Shown piece by piece: positions 1-6,552 of a stretch of DNA of 13,957 bases (its first letter is position 1; each line of letters starts with the position of its first letter). Made by a program: the position numbers and the translations under genes. Source of the DNA: JAVBOJ01 sp031550755 (GTDB lineage: Bacteria; Bacillota; Clostridia; Oscillospirales; UBA929); NCBI GenBank assembly GCA_031550755.1, contig JAVBOJ010000067.1:1-13957 (forward strand), given 5' to 3'. Below the pieces are notes generated by a model that was given only the letters and a program-made list of their open reading frames with translations, was not told where the DNA came from and searched no databases.

Positions 1-44
1 TGGCTCATATGCCGAGGCCGAAGGAAACCTTTTCGACGGGCTGA

Positions 45-73
45 GGCTCCACGGGAATGAATCCCGTGGAGCC
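45..73 (+). terminator. Rho-independent-type terminator hairpin
   Basis: A perfect 12-bp stem (GGCTCCACGGGA at 45-56, TCCCGTGGAGCC at 62-73) closes a 5-nt loop and is followed by a modest T-rich stretch (TTATGTTTGCGTATTTT). It probably ends a transcription unit lying left of the window and so insulates the phage-like cluster from upstream. The T-tract is broken, so it may be a weak terminator. A stop codon (TGA, 42-44) sits immediately before the stem, as expected if an unseen upstream gene ends here. Confidence 0.65.
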
Positions 74-328
74 TTATGTTTGCGTATTTTGCGGAAATCG
101 GTCCAGCAAGAACCCCGCGCATAGCGCGAGGCTCGACGCGATTTTCGCAAAAGGACGTGAGGGACGTGTGTGACGTTTTTGTCCTGTGTTGCGGTTTTGA
201 CTTGTTTTCGGAAGGTTAAACGAAAAAATAGTTTCTTTTTGTGAGGTTTTGCCGTCAATTAATTGCCGCCTCCACCGCAATTTTTGCCCCGGTTTTTGGT
301 ATGGGTGGGAACTATCACATGTTCGGAG
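74..328 (+). other. Gene-free leader upstream of the cluster
   Basis: About 255 bases lie between the terminator and the first gene with no convincing coding region. The stretch at roughly 180-240 is AT-richer than the rest of the window and is the natural place for the cluster promoter. A TTGACT hexamer (197-202) is present, but no good -10 box lies 16-18 bp downstream. The nearest AT-rich hexamer (AAAAAT, 224-229) is 21 bp away, so I do not call a promoter. No operator palindrome and no divergent regulator gene is visible. Confidence 0.4.
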
Positions 329-658
329 GTGAATCCCGCGAAACGTCAACGCCGCGATCCCACCCAAACCGCCCTGCGCGCCCTCGAGGACATCGCCCTC
401 GGAGACGCGCGCGACGCCGTCAGGCTCGCCTTTTGGCCGCCCGAAACGCCGCTGGACTGGAAAAAATTCGACGCCTCCCAAATCGCCGAGGTCAAACGGC
501 ACTCCAATGGGGCAATCGAGCTCAAGCTCATCAACCGCGTCGAGGCCATCAAACAGCTCGCGCTGCTGGCGCAAGCCACCCAAGCGCCCGAGGGCCTGCC
601 CCAGCTGCTCCAGGCGCTCGGGGCGTCCGCGCAGCAGGAGGACGGGAGCGCATTATGA
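329..658 (+). CDS. Phage terminase small subunit (short form)
   Basis: Probable small terminase, which recognises the DNA to be packaged and recruits the large subunit. The protein is about 109 residues. Its core, with ALRALEDIALGDARDAVRL near the N-terminus followed by an AEVKRHSNGAIELKL segment and a VEAIKQLALLAQ helix, resembles the C-terminal half of XtmA-type terminases. The usual N-terminal helix-turn-helix is absent, so this is either a short family form or a truncated one. The start is uncertain: GTG at 329 overlaps the only good ribosome binding site (GGAGG, 325-329), while the alternative TTG at 263 has no binding site. The frame reads to TGA at 656-658, overlapping the ATG of the large terminase (ATGA), so the two are probably translationally coupled. 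The assignment rests mostly on position and the C-terminal pattern. Confidence 0.7.
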   Translation: MNPAKRQRRDPTQTALRALEDIALGDARDAVRLAFWPPETPLDWKKFDASQIAEVKRHSNGAIELKLINRVEAIKQLALLAQATQAPEGLPQLLQALGASAQQEDGSAL

Positions 659-1893
659 CCGTCTCTCCCTTCTCCCCCAAGCAAAAGACCGTCCTGACAT
701 GGTGGCATCCCGATTCCCCCTTTTGCCGCCATGACGCCGTTATCTGCGACGGCGCGGTGCGCAGCGGGAAGACGCTCGCCCTGTCGCTCTCCTTCTTCCT
801 CTGGGCCTCCCTTTCCTTTGACCGGCAAAGCTTCGCTCTCTGCGGCGCCTCCGCCGGGGCGGTCAAGAGAAACGTCGTCGCGCCGATTTTGCCGTATCTG
901 CACTCCCTTGGGTTTTCCTGCCGCTTCAAGGAATCCCAAAACACCCTTGTGCTCTCCTTGGCCGGGCATGCAAACACGTTTTTTCTCTTCGGCGGCGTTC
1001 ACCAGAAAAGCGGTTCCGCCATTCAGGGGCTCACGCTGGCCGGGGCGCTGTTTGACGAGGCGGCGCTGCTGCCGCAGGCCTTCGCCGAGCAAGCCTGCGC
1101 CCGGTGCTCCGTGCCGGGGTCGCGCCTGTTTTTCTCCTGCAACCCGCAGAGCCCCGAGCACTGGTTTTATACCGAATGGATTCAAAAGCGGGCACAGAAA
1201 AACATCCTCTATCTCCGCTTTACCATGCGGGACAACCCCAGTTTGTCCCCCGGCATCCGCCAGCGGTACGAACGGCTCTACTCCGGCGCGTTTTATCAGC
1301 GGTTTGTGCTGGGGCAGTGGGTGGCCGCCGAGGGGCTGGTCTATGACTTCTTCGACCGAGACGCCTGCCCGCCGCCGCCCGACGGGCCGTTTGCCCGCTT
1401 TGTCATCTCCTGCGACTACGGCACCCGCAACCCCGCCTCCTTCGGGCTGTGGGGCTTGCGCGACGGCGTATGGTTCCGGATTGATGAGTTTTATTTCGAC
1501 GCGCGGGAAAAGGGATTTTCCCTCACCGACGCCGAATACGCCGACGCGGTGCGGACGCTGGCGGGGGAGCGGACGGTCGAGCAAGTCGTCGTCGATCCGT
1601 CGGCGCTGAGCTTTATTGTGGCGCTGCGGCAGCGGGGATGGCGCGTTGCGCCGGCGAAAAACAATGTCGCGCAGGGGATTCGGACGACGGCTGAGCTGCT
1701 GAAAAGCGGGAAAATTGTCATCTGCCGAAACTGCACCCATATTTTGAGGGAGTTTGCCCTCTATCGCTGGGACCGCGACGACGCGCCGCGCAAGGAGGAC
1801 GACCACGCCATGGACGATCTGCGCTATTTTGCCGCCACGATCGCCGCGCCGCGCCCCCGCGCCGGGTTCGCCGCCGCCGTCGCCGCCCGGTGA
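655..1893 (+). CDS. Phage terminase large subunit
   Basis: ATP-driven DNA packaging motor and headful or site-specific nuclease, 412 residues, a normal length for PBSX/XtmB-type large terminases. The N-terminal ATPase has a Walker A motif GAVRSGKT (residues 33-40), a Walker B GALFDE (130-135, with D134 and E135), and a coupling motif SCNP (161-164). The C-terminal RNase H-like nuclease shows the expected acidic residues: D254 in CDYGTRNP, D314 in VVVDPSA, and D387/D388 in HAMDDLRY. All catalytic positions are present, so the enzyme looks functional. The start is ATG at 655, overlapping the small-terminase stop. The frame happens to stay open upstream to 241, but that part overlaps the small terminase and is not part of this protein. 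Confidence 0.95.
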   Translation: MTVSPFSPKQKTVLTWWHPDSPFCRHDAVICDGAVRSGKTLALSLSFFLWASLSFDRQSFALCGASAGAVKRNVVAPILPYLHSLGFSCRFKESQNTLVLSLAGHANTFFLFGGVHQKSGSAIQGLTLAGALFDEAALLPQAFAEQACARCSVPGSRLFFSCNPQSPEHWFYTEWIQKRAQKNILYLRFTMRDNPSLSPGIRQRYERLYSGAFYQRFVLGQWVAAEGLVYDFFDRDACPPPPDGPFARFVISCDYGTRNPASFGLWGLRDGVWFRIDEFYFDAREKGFSLTDAEYADAVRTLAGERTVEQVVVDPSALSFIVALRQRGWRVAPAKNNVAQGIRTTAELLKSGKIVICRNCTHILREFALYRWDRDDAPRKEDDHAMDDLRYFAATIAAPRPRAGFAAAVAAR

Positions 1894-1919
1894 CCAAGCC
1901 CAAGGAAGGAATGATGCTT

Positions 1920-3053
1920 ATGGGCCTCTTTTCCAAAAAACAACCCGCCGCCGCCTCCTTCGCCGCCCCGCTGTCCGCGCACAGCAAGCACCCGTTTTTG
2001 CCGCTCGAGCGGTTTTCGCCCCTGACCGGCACCGACCATATCGGCGTTTACCGCGCGCTGCGGGAGGCGGTGCCCGTCATTGACGCCGCCGTGCTCAAGC
2101 TCATCCGGCTGACCGGCGGGTTTCAGGTAACCTGCCCCCGCGCGGGGGATCAGGAGGCACTGAACCGGTTTGCCGCCTCGGTGCCCGTCGGGCGGGCGCA
2201 AAAAGGGCTGGACAGCTTTTTGGAGCAGTGGCTGGACAGTCTGCTGACCTGCGGACAGGCCGCCGGGGAGATTGTTTTGTCACAGGAGCCGCACGTTCAG
2301 GCCGTGCTGTGCGCCGACGTGCGCTCCGTCGAGGTCTGCGAAAACGGGGACGGGCTGTCGTTTACGCTGGCGCGGCGGGAGGCCGACGGGACGCTCCTTG
2401 TCCCCAAACGGCAGGATCTGCTGCTTTTCGGGGCGCTGAACCCCGAGCCGGAGCATCCGTACGGCGTGTCCCTGCTGCGGGGAATGCCGTACATGGCCAA
2501 CCTGCTGCTCAAAATTTTCCACGCCACCGGGGAGAATTGGGACCGCGCCGGACGCGCCCGCTACGCCGTCATCTGCCGCGAGCCCGGCGAGCTGGGCGAC
2601 GCGCAGGAGCGCGCCCAGGACATGGCCCGGCAGTGGAGCCAGGTTATGCAGGACACCGGACGGGTGCGCGATTTTGTCGCCATCGGGGACATCGATATCC
2701 GCTCCATCGGCGCGGACGGACAGATTTTAAATTCCGAGACGCCGGTGCGGCAGATTCTGGAGCAGATCATCGCGCGGACGGGGATTCCGCCGTTTTTGCT
2801 GGGGCTCAACTGGTCGTCCACCGAGAGGATGTCGTCCCAGCAGGCCGATATTTTGACCTCGGAGATCACCGCGCTGCGCCGCAATGTGACCCCGGTGCTG
2901 ACCACGGTCCTGCATCTTTTCCAAAACCTGCGCGGCCAGCCGCAGGACGCCGCGATCGACTGGAATCCCGTCAATTTGCAGGATGAGGTCGAGGAGGCCC
3001 GCGCCGATCTCTACCGCGCCAACGCCCAAAAACTGAGGGGGGAAACGCCGTGA
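1920..3053 (+). CDS. Phage portal protein
   Basis: Forms the dodecameric ring at the capsid vertex through which DNA enters and to which the tail attaches; 377 residues. Visible portal-type features are the HPYGVSLLRGMPYM segment in the middle (wing region), then TGIPPFLLGL followed by an SSTERMSSQQADILTSEITAL helix in the C-terminal half, typical of stem and crown in DUF935/PBSX-like portals. I chose ATG 1920, which gives an MGLFSKK start and lies 9 bases after AGGAAGGA (1903-1910). GTG 1890 overlaps the large-terminase stop and ATGs at 1911 and 1914 are too close to the binding site, though the 1890 start cannot be excluded. The gene lies directly between terminase and protease, the standard packaging-head order. 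Confidence 0.9.
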   Translation: MGLFSKKQPAAASFAAPLSAHSKHPFLPLERFSPLTGTDHIGVYRALREAVPVIDAAVLKLIRLTGGFQVTCPRAGDQEALNRFAASVPVGRAQKGLDSFLEQWLDSLLTCGQAAGEIVLSQEPHVQAVLCADVRSVEVCENGDGLSFTLARREADGTLLVPKRQDLLLFGALNPEPEHPYGVSLLRGMPYMANLLLKIFHATGENWDRAGRARYAVICREPGELGDAQERAQDMARQWSQVMQDTGRVRDFVAIGDIDIRSIGADGQILNSETPVRQILEQIIARTGIPPFLLGLNWSSTERMSSQQADILTSEITALRRNVTPVLTTVLHLFQNLRGQPQDAAIDWNPVNLQDEVEEARADLYRANAQKLRGETP

Positions 3054-3919
3054 ACACCAAAACCTTCGACGCCGCCGTCACCGGCACGCCTACGCCGGAG
3101 CAGCTCTCCGCCATCGCCCGCTGGAGCCCGAAGGAGCTGAGGCCGGAGGAAATTTTCTGCTTCTCGCTCAAGCTCTGCGACAACGAGATCGACCGCGATC
3201 TCGAGCGGTTTTCCGCCGACGCGCTGGAGCAAATGGTTCCGCTGTTTCTTGGGAAATCCGGCTTGTTTGACCACGACTGGTCGGCCAAAGAGCAGGTCGC
3301 CCGGCTGTTTCACACCGAGGTGATCTGCGAGCCGGGGAGGTTCACCCGCGCCGGGGAGCCCTACCGCTGGCTCAAGGGAGTCGCCTCTATGCTGCGCTCG
3401 GAGACCCGCGCCGAGCTCATCCGCGAGATTGAGGCCGGGATCAAAAAAGAGGTCAGCGTCGGGCTGTCCTGCCAAAAGGCGGTTTGCTCCATCTGCCGGT
3501 CGCCGGCCGGGGGCTGTCAGCACAAAAAGGGGGAGACCTATCACAGTCTGGTCTGCCATACCATCCTTTCCGAGCCCGCCGACGCCTATGAATGGTCCTT
3601 TGTGGCCGTACCCGCCCAGCCGGACGCGGGCATTTTGAAAGCCCGCCAGAAAGGAGACGTTGCCATGCAAGCCCTAGAGGCAGACGCCGCGCTCGGTCAG
3701 GTCTTTCGCAAGGAATTGCAGACGCAGACCGCCGCGCTGCTCGCCGCCTGCGGACTGCCCGCCGACGCGTTCAAATCCGCCTGCGAGCAGATGGACGGGC
3801 AGGCGCTCATCACCCTGCGCGACGCGCTGCGGCACAAGATGAAGGACTGCCCCGGCACACCCCAGCTTGCCCCCTCTCTTACAAACGCCGCCCAAACGGG
3901 CGAGGATTTTAAAATCTAG
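3050..3919 (+). CDS. Prohead protease with C-terminal scaffold region
   Basis: Capsid maturation protease of 289 residues, probably HK97/S78-like. The likely catalytic histidine is H75 in LFDHDW and the likely serine S136 in KKEVSVGLS. An EWSFVAVPAQPDAG segment (181-194) marks the end of the protease fold. Between them sits a cysteine-rich insertion, C146-x2-C149-x6-C156-x-H158 and C169, which could bind a metal; similar insertions occur in relatives from other Bacillota phages. Residues 206-289 are helical and Glu/Gln/Ala-rich, as expected for a scaffold (delta) domain. GTG at 3050 overlaps the portal stop (GTGA), with a GAGGGGGG binding site at 3035-3042. An in-frame internal start at 3665 probably makes the scaffold separately (see its own entry). 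Confidence 0.88.
   Translation: MNTKTFDAAVTGTPTPEQLSAIARWSPKELRPEEIFCFSLKLCDNEIDRDLERFSADALEQMVPLFLGKSGLFDHDWSAKEQVARLFHTEVICEPGRFTRAGEPYRWLKGVASMLRSETRAELIREIEAGIKKEVSVGLSCQKAVCSICRSPAGGCQHKKGETYHSLVCHTILSEPADAYEWSFVAVPAQPDAGILKARQKGDVAMQALEADAALGQVFRKELQTQTAALLAACGLPADAFKSACEQMDGQALITLRDALRHKMKDCPGTPQLAPSLTNAAQTGEDFKI
3665..3919 (+). CDS. Nested scaffold protein from an internal in-frame start
   Basis: Inside the protease gene, AAGGAG (3651-3656) lies 8 bases before an in-frame ATG (3665-3667). This is as good a ribosome binding site as any true start in the window. It would give an 84-residue protein identical to protease residues 206-289, beginning MQALEADAALGQVF. It is predicted to be mainly helical and is placed exactly where the protease domain ends, like lambda Nu3 nested in gene C. 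Its inferred role is an internal scaffold that co-assembles with the major capsid protein and is then removed by the protease. Seen directly: the binding site, start and frame. Inferred: that it is used. Confidence 0.6.
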   Translation: MQALEADAALGQVFRKELQTQTAALLAACGLPADAFKSACEQMDGQALITLRDALRHKMKDCPGTPQLAPSLTNAAQTGEDFKI

Positions 3920-3934
3920 GAGGTTTTTTGCTGT

Positions 3935-4273
3935 ATGAACGTTTCCTTCCACGGTCTGCGCGACACCGTCGCCACCTTTGAGGGCGCGGCGGGCGCCCTC
4001 GTCCCGGTCAAAATGTCCGACTCCGGCAAAATTATCCCCGCCGCCGACGGTAATGTCTTCTGCGGCATCACCACCGCCAAGGGAAATGAGTTTGTCCCCG
4101 TCCAGCTCGCCGGATTTGTCTCCGCCGCGTACTCCGGCACCGCGCCCACCGTCGGCTATGTCAAGCTGGCCGCCGACGCCGCCGGCGGCGTCAAGGTCAA
4201 TGCCTCGGGCCGGGAGTATCTCGTCGTTGAGGTCAACACCGACAAGAAAACCGTCGGGTTTTTGCTCGCGTAA
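3935..4273 (+). CDS. Probable capsid decoration protein
   Basis: A 112-residue, Gly/Ala/Val-rich, beta-predicted protein lacking cysteine clusters or membrane segments. It sits between protease/scaffold and major capsid protein, the classical place of a decoration or head-stabilising protein (lambda gpD or DUF2190 type). The KMSDSGKIIPAADGN segment followed by FCGITTAKGNEFVPVQLAGFV fits the small beta-barrel decoration proteins that trimerise on the capsid surface. It starts at ATG 3935, with TAGGAGG at 3917-3923 overlapping the protease stop. The function is inferred from position and general character, not from a diagnostic motif. Confidence 0.7.
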   Translation: MNVSFHGLRDTVATFEGAAGALVPVKMSDSGKIIPAADGNVFCGITTAKGNEFVPVQLAGFVSAAYSGTAPTVGYVKLAADAAGGVKVNASGREYLVVEVNTDKKTVGFLLA

Positions 4274-4317
4274 CTGTCCGCCCGCGGGGGTAATATTTTC
4301 AGGAGGGATCCCTACAT

Positions 4318-5313
4318 ATGGCTTTTGATAACATCCGACTCGAAAAAGGCCTCTACGCCGACAACGCCGGCGGACTGACCGCCGCGCTGGAAAAGCTCGA
4401 CCCGTCCGAGCAGTACCGCGGGACGCCGCTGTCCGATCTCGACGCGTTTCAGCGTCAGCTCAAGCGCTTTGACATCCATGTGCGCGGACAAAACGCCGAC
4501 GTCGTCGCCAAGTTTTTCGCGTCGATTGATTCGGCGGTGCTGTTCCCCGAGTTTGTCGCCCGTGCCGTGCGCCAGGGCATGGAGGACCGCAACATCCTGC
4601 CCCAGCTGACCGCCACGATTACCACCATTCAGGGGCAGGACTACAGGGGCATTACCTCGGCGCAGACGGAGGAGCATAAATCCCGCCGCGTCTCGGAGAC
4701 CGCCCACATCCCCCAGACGACCATCCGCACGCAGGACAACCTCACCCCGCTGTACAAGCGCGGCCGGATGCTGGTGGCCTCGTATGAGGCCGTGAGATAC
4801 CAGAAAATTGACCTGTTCGCCGTCACGCTGCGCCAGATCGGCGCACAGATTATGCAGTCCCACTTGCAGGACGCCATCGACGTGATCATCCATGGCGACG
4901 GCAACCAAAACCCCGCCGTCAAGGTGCCCGCCGCCGACATTACGTACAATGTGCTGCTGGATTTCTGGAGCCGGTTTAGCCCGTACGAGATGAACACCGT
5001 GCTCTGCCCGCGCGACGTCATGCTGAAAATCCTCCAGTTTGCCGAGTTCCAAAACCCCCTCACCGGGCTGAATTTCCAGAACACCGGCAAGATGAGCAAT
5101 CCCCTCGGCGCGGCGCTGCTGAGAGCCGATTCCATGCCCGCCGGACAGCTCATCGGGATCGACAAGAATTACGCGCTGGAGATGGTGCGCTCGGGGGATG
5201 TGTCCGTCGAGTACGACAAGCTCATCGACCGCCAGCTGGAACGCGCCGCGATTACCTCTACCGCCGGGTTTTCGAAGATCTTTCCCGACGCGGCGAAGGT
5301 GCTGGGGAACTGA
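4318..5313 (+). CDS. Major capsid protein (HK97-type fold, inferred)
   Basis: The 331-residue shell protein. Position after protease and decoration protein, its length, and the pattern of an N-terminal helical region, a VLFPEFVARAVRQGMED helix, a central beta-rich stretch and a C-terminal segment RSGDVSVEYDKLIDRQLERA all fit a bacteriophage major capsid protein of the XkdG/HK97 kind. There is a strong AGGAGG (4301-4306) 11 bases before ATG 4318, as expected for the most abundant protein. The N-terminal 30-40 residues may be trimmed by the protease. The gene is preceded by a 44-base gap and followed by a dispersed repeat rather than directly by the connector gene. No truncation is visible. Confidence 0.88.
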   Translation: MAFDNIRLEKGLYADNAGGLTAALEKLDPSEQYRGTPLSDLDAFQRQLKRFDIHVRGQNADVVAKFFASIDSAVLFPEFVARAVRQGMEDRNILPQLTATITTIQGQDYRGITSAQTEEHKSRRVSETAHIPQTTIRTQDNLTPLYKRGRMLVASYEAVRYQKIDLFAVTLRQIGAQIMQSHLQDAIDVIIHGDGNQNPAVKVPAADITYNVLLDFWSRFSPYEMNTVLCPRDVMLKILQFAEFQNPLTGLNFQNTGKMSNPLGAALLRADSMPAGQLIGIDKNYALEMVRSGDVSVEYDKLIDRQLERAAITSTAGFSKIFPDAAKVLGN

Positions 5314-5410
5314 CAGATAACAGAGCACAGATAATAGATAACAGATAAGGGACGGGGGCGACATGTCCCCTACAGCGCGACGCCCCCGCAATTATCATTG
5401 TGTATTAAAA
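5313..5410. repeat. Dispersed heptamer-plus-hairpin repeat element
   Basis: The capsid-connector gap begins with five contiguous 7-base units: ACAGATA (5313-5319), ACAGAGC, ACAGATA, ATAGATA, ACAGATA (5341-5347). Next comes a GC-rich hairpin (CGGGGGCG at 5353-5360 with CGCCCCCG at 5381-5388, containing GGGAC/GTCCC as an alternative stem). It ends in an AT-rich edge AATTATCATTGTGTATT. The layout (short tandem heptamers, palindrome, AT edge, intergenic) is that of a small non-coding mobile or REP/MITE-like repeat. Similar heptamers occur in the 16S region of this window. It interrupts a structural operon without breaking a gene and could also act as an attenuator or RNA processing site lowering connector expression relative to capsid. 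Confidence 0.6.
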
Positions 5411-5426
5411 AAGGAGGACGGAGACG

Positions 5427-5807
5427 ATGACGACCGACCTCATTCCCGTTTGGGCCGACGCCTGTCAGTTGGCCGCCGAGATGGCCGGGCTGGGCGGGCG
5501 CGCGCCCGAAATCGACAGGCTGGCCCGCGCCGCCTGCGAACAGCTCGCCCGGCGGCTGCGCCCCTGCGTTGCCCCGGAGGACTGCCGAGAGTCCCTCGCG
5601 CTGGCCGCCGCGTACACCGCCGTGTCCCACTATCAGCCAGACGGCGGAGCGACGCCCGCCAACGTGAAAATCGGCGAGGTTTCTTTCTCGGGCGGCTCGG
5701 CCGCCGAGCTGCAAAAACAACGGGAGGGTCTGCGCCAAAAAGCCGAGGCAATCATGACCCCCTTTGTCAAATCCGCCGATTTCGCCTTTGTGGGGGTGGA
5801 TGGATGA
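5427..5807 (+). CDS. Head-tail connector (DNA-packaging adaptor) protein
   Basis: A 126-residue, largely helical protein in the position of gp6/YqbG-like adaptors, which form a ring below the portal after DNA packaging. Helices are suggested at residues 3-22, 28-45 (LARAACEQLARRL) and 55-68 (SLALAAAYTAVSHYQ). A KIGEVSFSGGSAAELQ segment follows, of the kind seen in gp6-like connectors, where it contacts the portal. ATG 5427 lies 9 bases after AGGAGG (5412-5417), which follows the dispersed repeat. The stop overlaps the next gene (ATGA). The family is assigned from length, helical pattern and gene order. Confidence 0.75.
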   Translation: MTTDLIPVWADACQLAAEMAGLGGRAPEIDRLARAACEQLARRLRPCVAPEDCRESLALAAAYTAVSHYQPDGGATPANVKIGEVSFSGGSAAELQKQREGLRQKAEAIMTPFVKSADFAFVGVDG

Positions 5808-6124
5808 GCATCCTCTCCGCCGCCCTCGGGCAATGGGGCGCACCGGTCGTCCTGTTTTCCGGCGGCGAGACGCGCACGGTGCAGGCCATGGTGCAGCCCG
5901 CCTTTTCCAAGGCGAGCATGGAGACAAAAGAGTCCGCCGCGGGGCGGCGGGATCTGGGAGAATGTATCTACATCGGGCCGCCGGAGGCCGTGCTGCACAC
6001 CGGCGACGCCCTGCAATGGCAGGGGAAGGACTTCCGGGTCGTGCGCGCCGCGCTCTGGCATCTGGGAAACAACCCACATCACTGCTGGGCGCTGCTTGTG
6101 CCGCTGCCGGGAGGACGCCTATGA
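5804..6124 (+). CDS. Head closure / minor capsid protein (XkdH-like position)
   Basis: A 106-residue beta-rich protein beginning MSILSAALGQWGAPVV. It contains CIYIGPPEAVLHTGDALQWQG, a pattern of alternating hydrophobics with a 'GD...Y.v' turn typical of small head-closure (stopper) proteins such as XkdH/YqbH. The start is ATG 5804, overlapping the connector stop by four bases, and the stop in turn overlaps the next ATG. The correct frame is open further upstream (to 5363), but that extension runs over the connector gene and has no binding site. The role is inferred from position between connector and tail completion gene. Confidence 0.7.
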   Translation: MSILSAALGQWGAPVVLFSGGETRTVQAMVQPAFSKASMETKESAAGRRDLGECIYIGPPEAVLHTGDALQWQGKDFRVVRAALWHLGNNPHHCWALLVPLPGGRL

Positions 6125-6552
6125 ACACCTGGACAAAAACGCTAGCCGAGGAGCTGGGGGGCGTTTTGCCGCACCCCGTGCTGACCGCCTTTCCCGATCG
6201 GGCGGAGCCGGCGACCGGGGAGGTCTTTTTCCTTGTGTCGCTCCACAGCGTCAAGGCGCGGCCCGCCGGGCTAGGTGACGGGCTGGGGCTGCTCTGCGAG
6301 ATTGTCTCGCAAATTGCCGCCTGCGCACCGACGGCGGAGGGCTCACGCGCCGCCGCCCGGCTGCTGCCGGCGGCGCTGCCAAACGTTCCGCTCCAAGCGC
6401 TGTCCACCGAATTTGACCGCGAGACGGGACGGTTTGTGACACCTGTGCGGTTCTCGCAGACCGCCATCCTCCCGCCCGAGCAAATCCCGCTCCCGGACGA
6501 AGAAATTATCCTCGACTGGAAAGGAGAGCTATTCGTTGCCACTCAATCATGA
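6121..6552 (+). CDS. Tail completion / tail terminator protein
   Basis: A 143-residue protein between head closure and sheath, the slot occupied by tail completion proteins (XkdJ-like or gpU-like) that cap the tail and join it to the head. It begins MNTWTKTLAEELGGVLP. The middle shows a beta strand pair (VFFLVSLHSVKARP) and a helix (LCEIVSQIAA), and the C-terminus is acidic (LPDEEIILDW). ATG 6121 overlaps the previous stop (ATGA). The gene runs 17 bases into the sheath gene, whose ribosome binding site lies inside it, so sheath translation is probably coupled. I see no diagnostic motif; the call rests on synteny. Confidence 0.6.
   Translation: MNTWTKTLAEELGGVLPHPVLTAFPDRAEPATGEVFFLVSLHSVKARPAGLGDGLGLLCEIVSQIAACAPTAEGSRAAARLLPAALPNVPLQALSTEFDRETGRFVTPVRFSQTAILPPEQIPLPDEEIILDWKGELFVATQS

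Noticed and set aside
3..44. Possible tail of an upstream coding region ending in TGA just before the terminator
   Set aside because: Only 14 codons are visible, and another frame reads equally well, so no gene can be supported.
241..654. Upstream extension of the large terminase frame
   Set aside because: It covers the small terminase in another frame, and the ATG at 655 with the ATGA overlap is the expected start. The extension is Arg/Pro-rich with no family pattern.
346..1806. A 486-codon open frame on the minus strand over the terminase genes
   Set aside because: It is antisense to a terminase with all catalytic motifs, has no recognisable domain, and long antisense frames are common in GC-rich DNA.
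5313..5347. CRISPR-like repeats
   Set aside because: The units are 7 bases, contiguous and without spacers, and no cas genes are present.
4312..5391. A 359-codon minus-strand frame over the capsid gene
   Set aside because: It is the antisense shadow of the major capsid gene and has no domain or ribosome binding site of note.
5363..5803. Longer start for the head-closure gene
   Set aside because: The extension overlaps the whole connector gene, is Arg-rich and lacks a binding site. ATG 5804 with a 4-base overlap fits the operon style.
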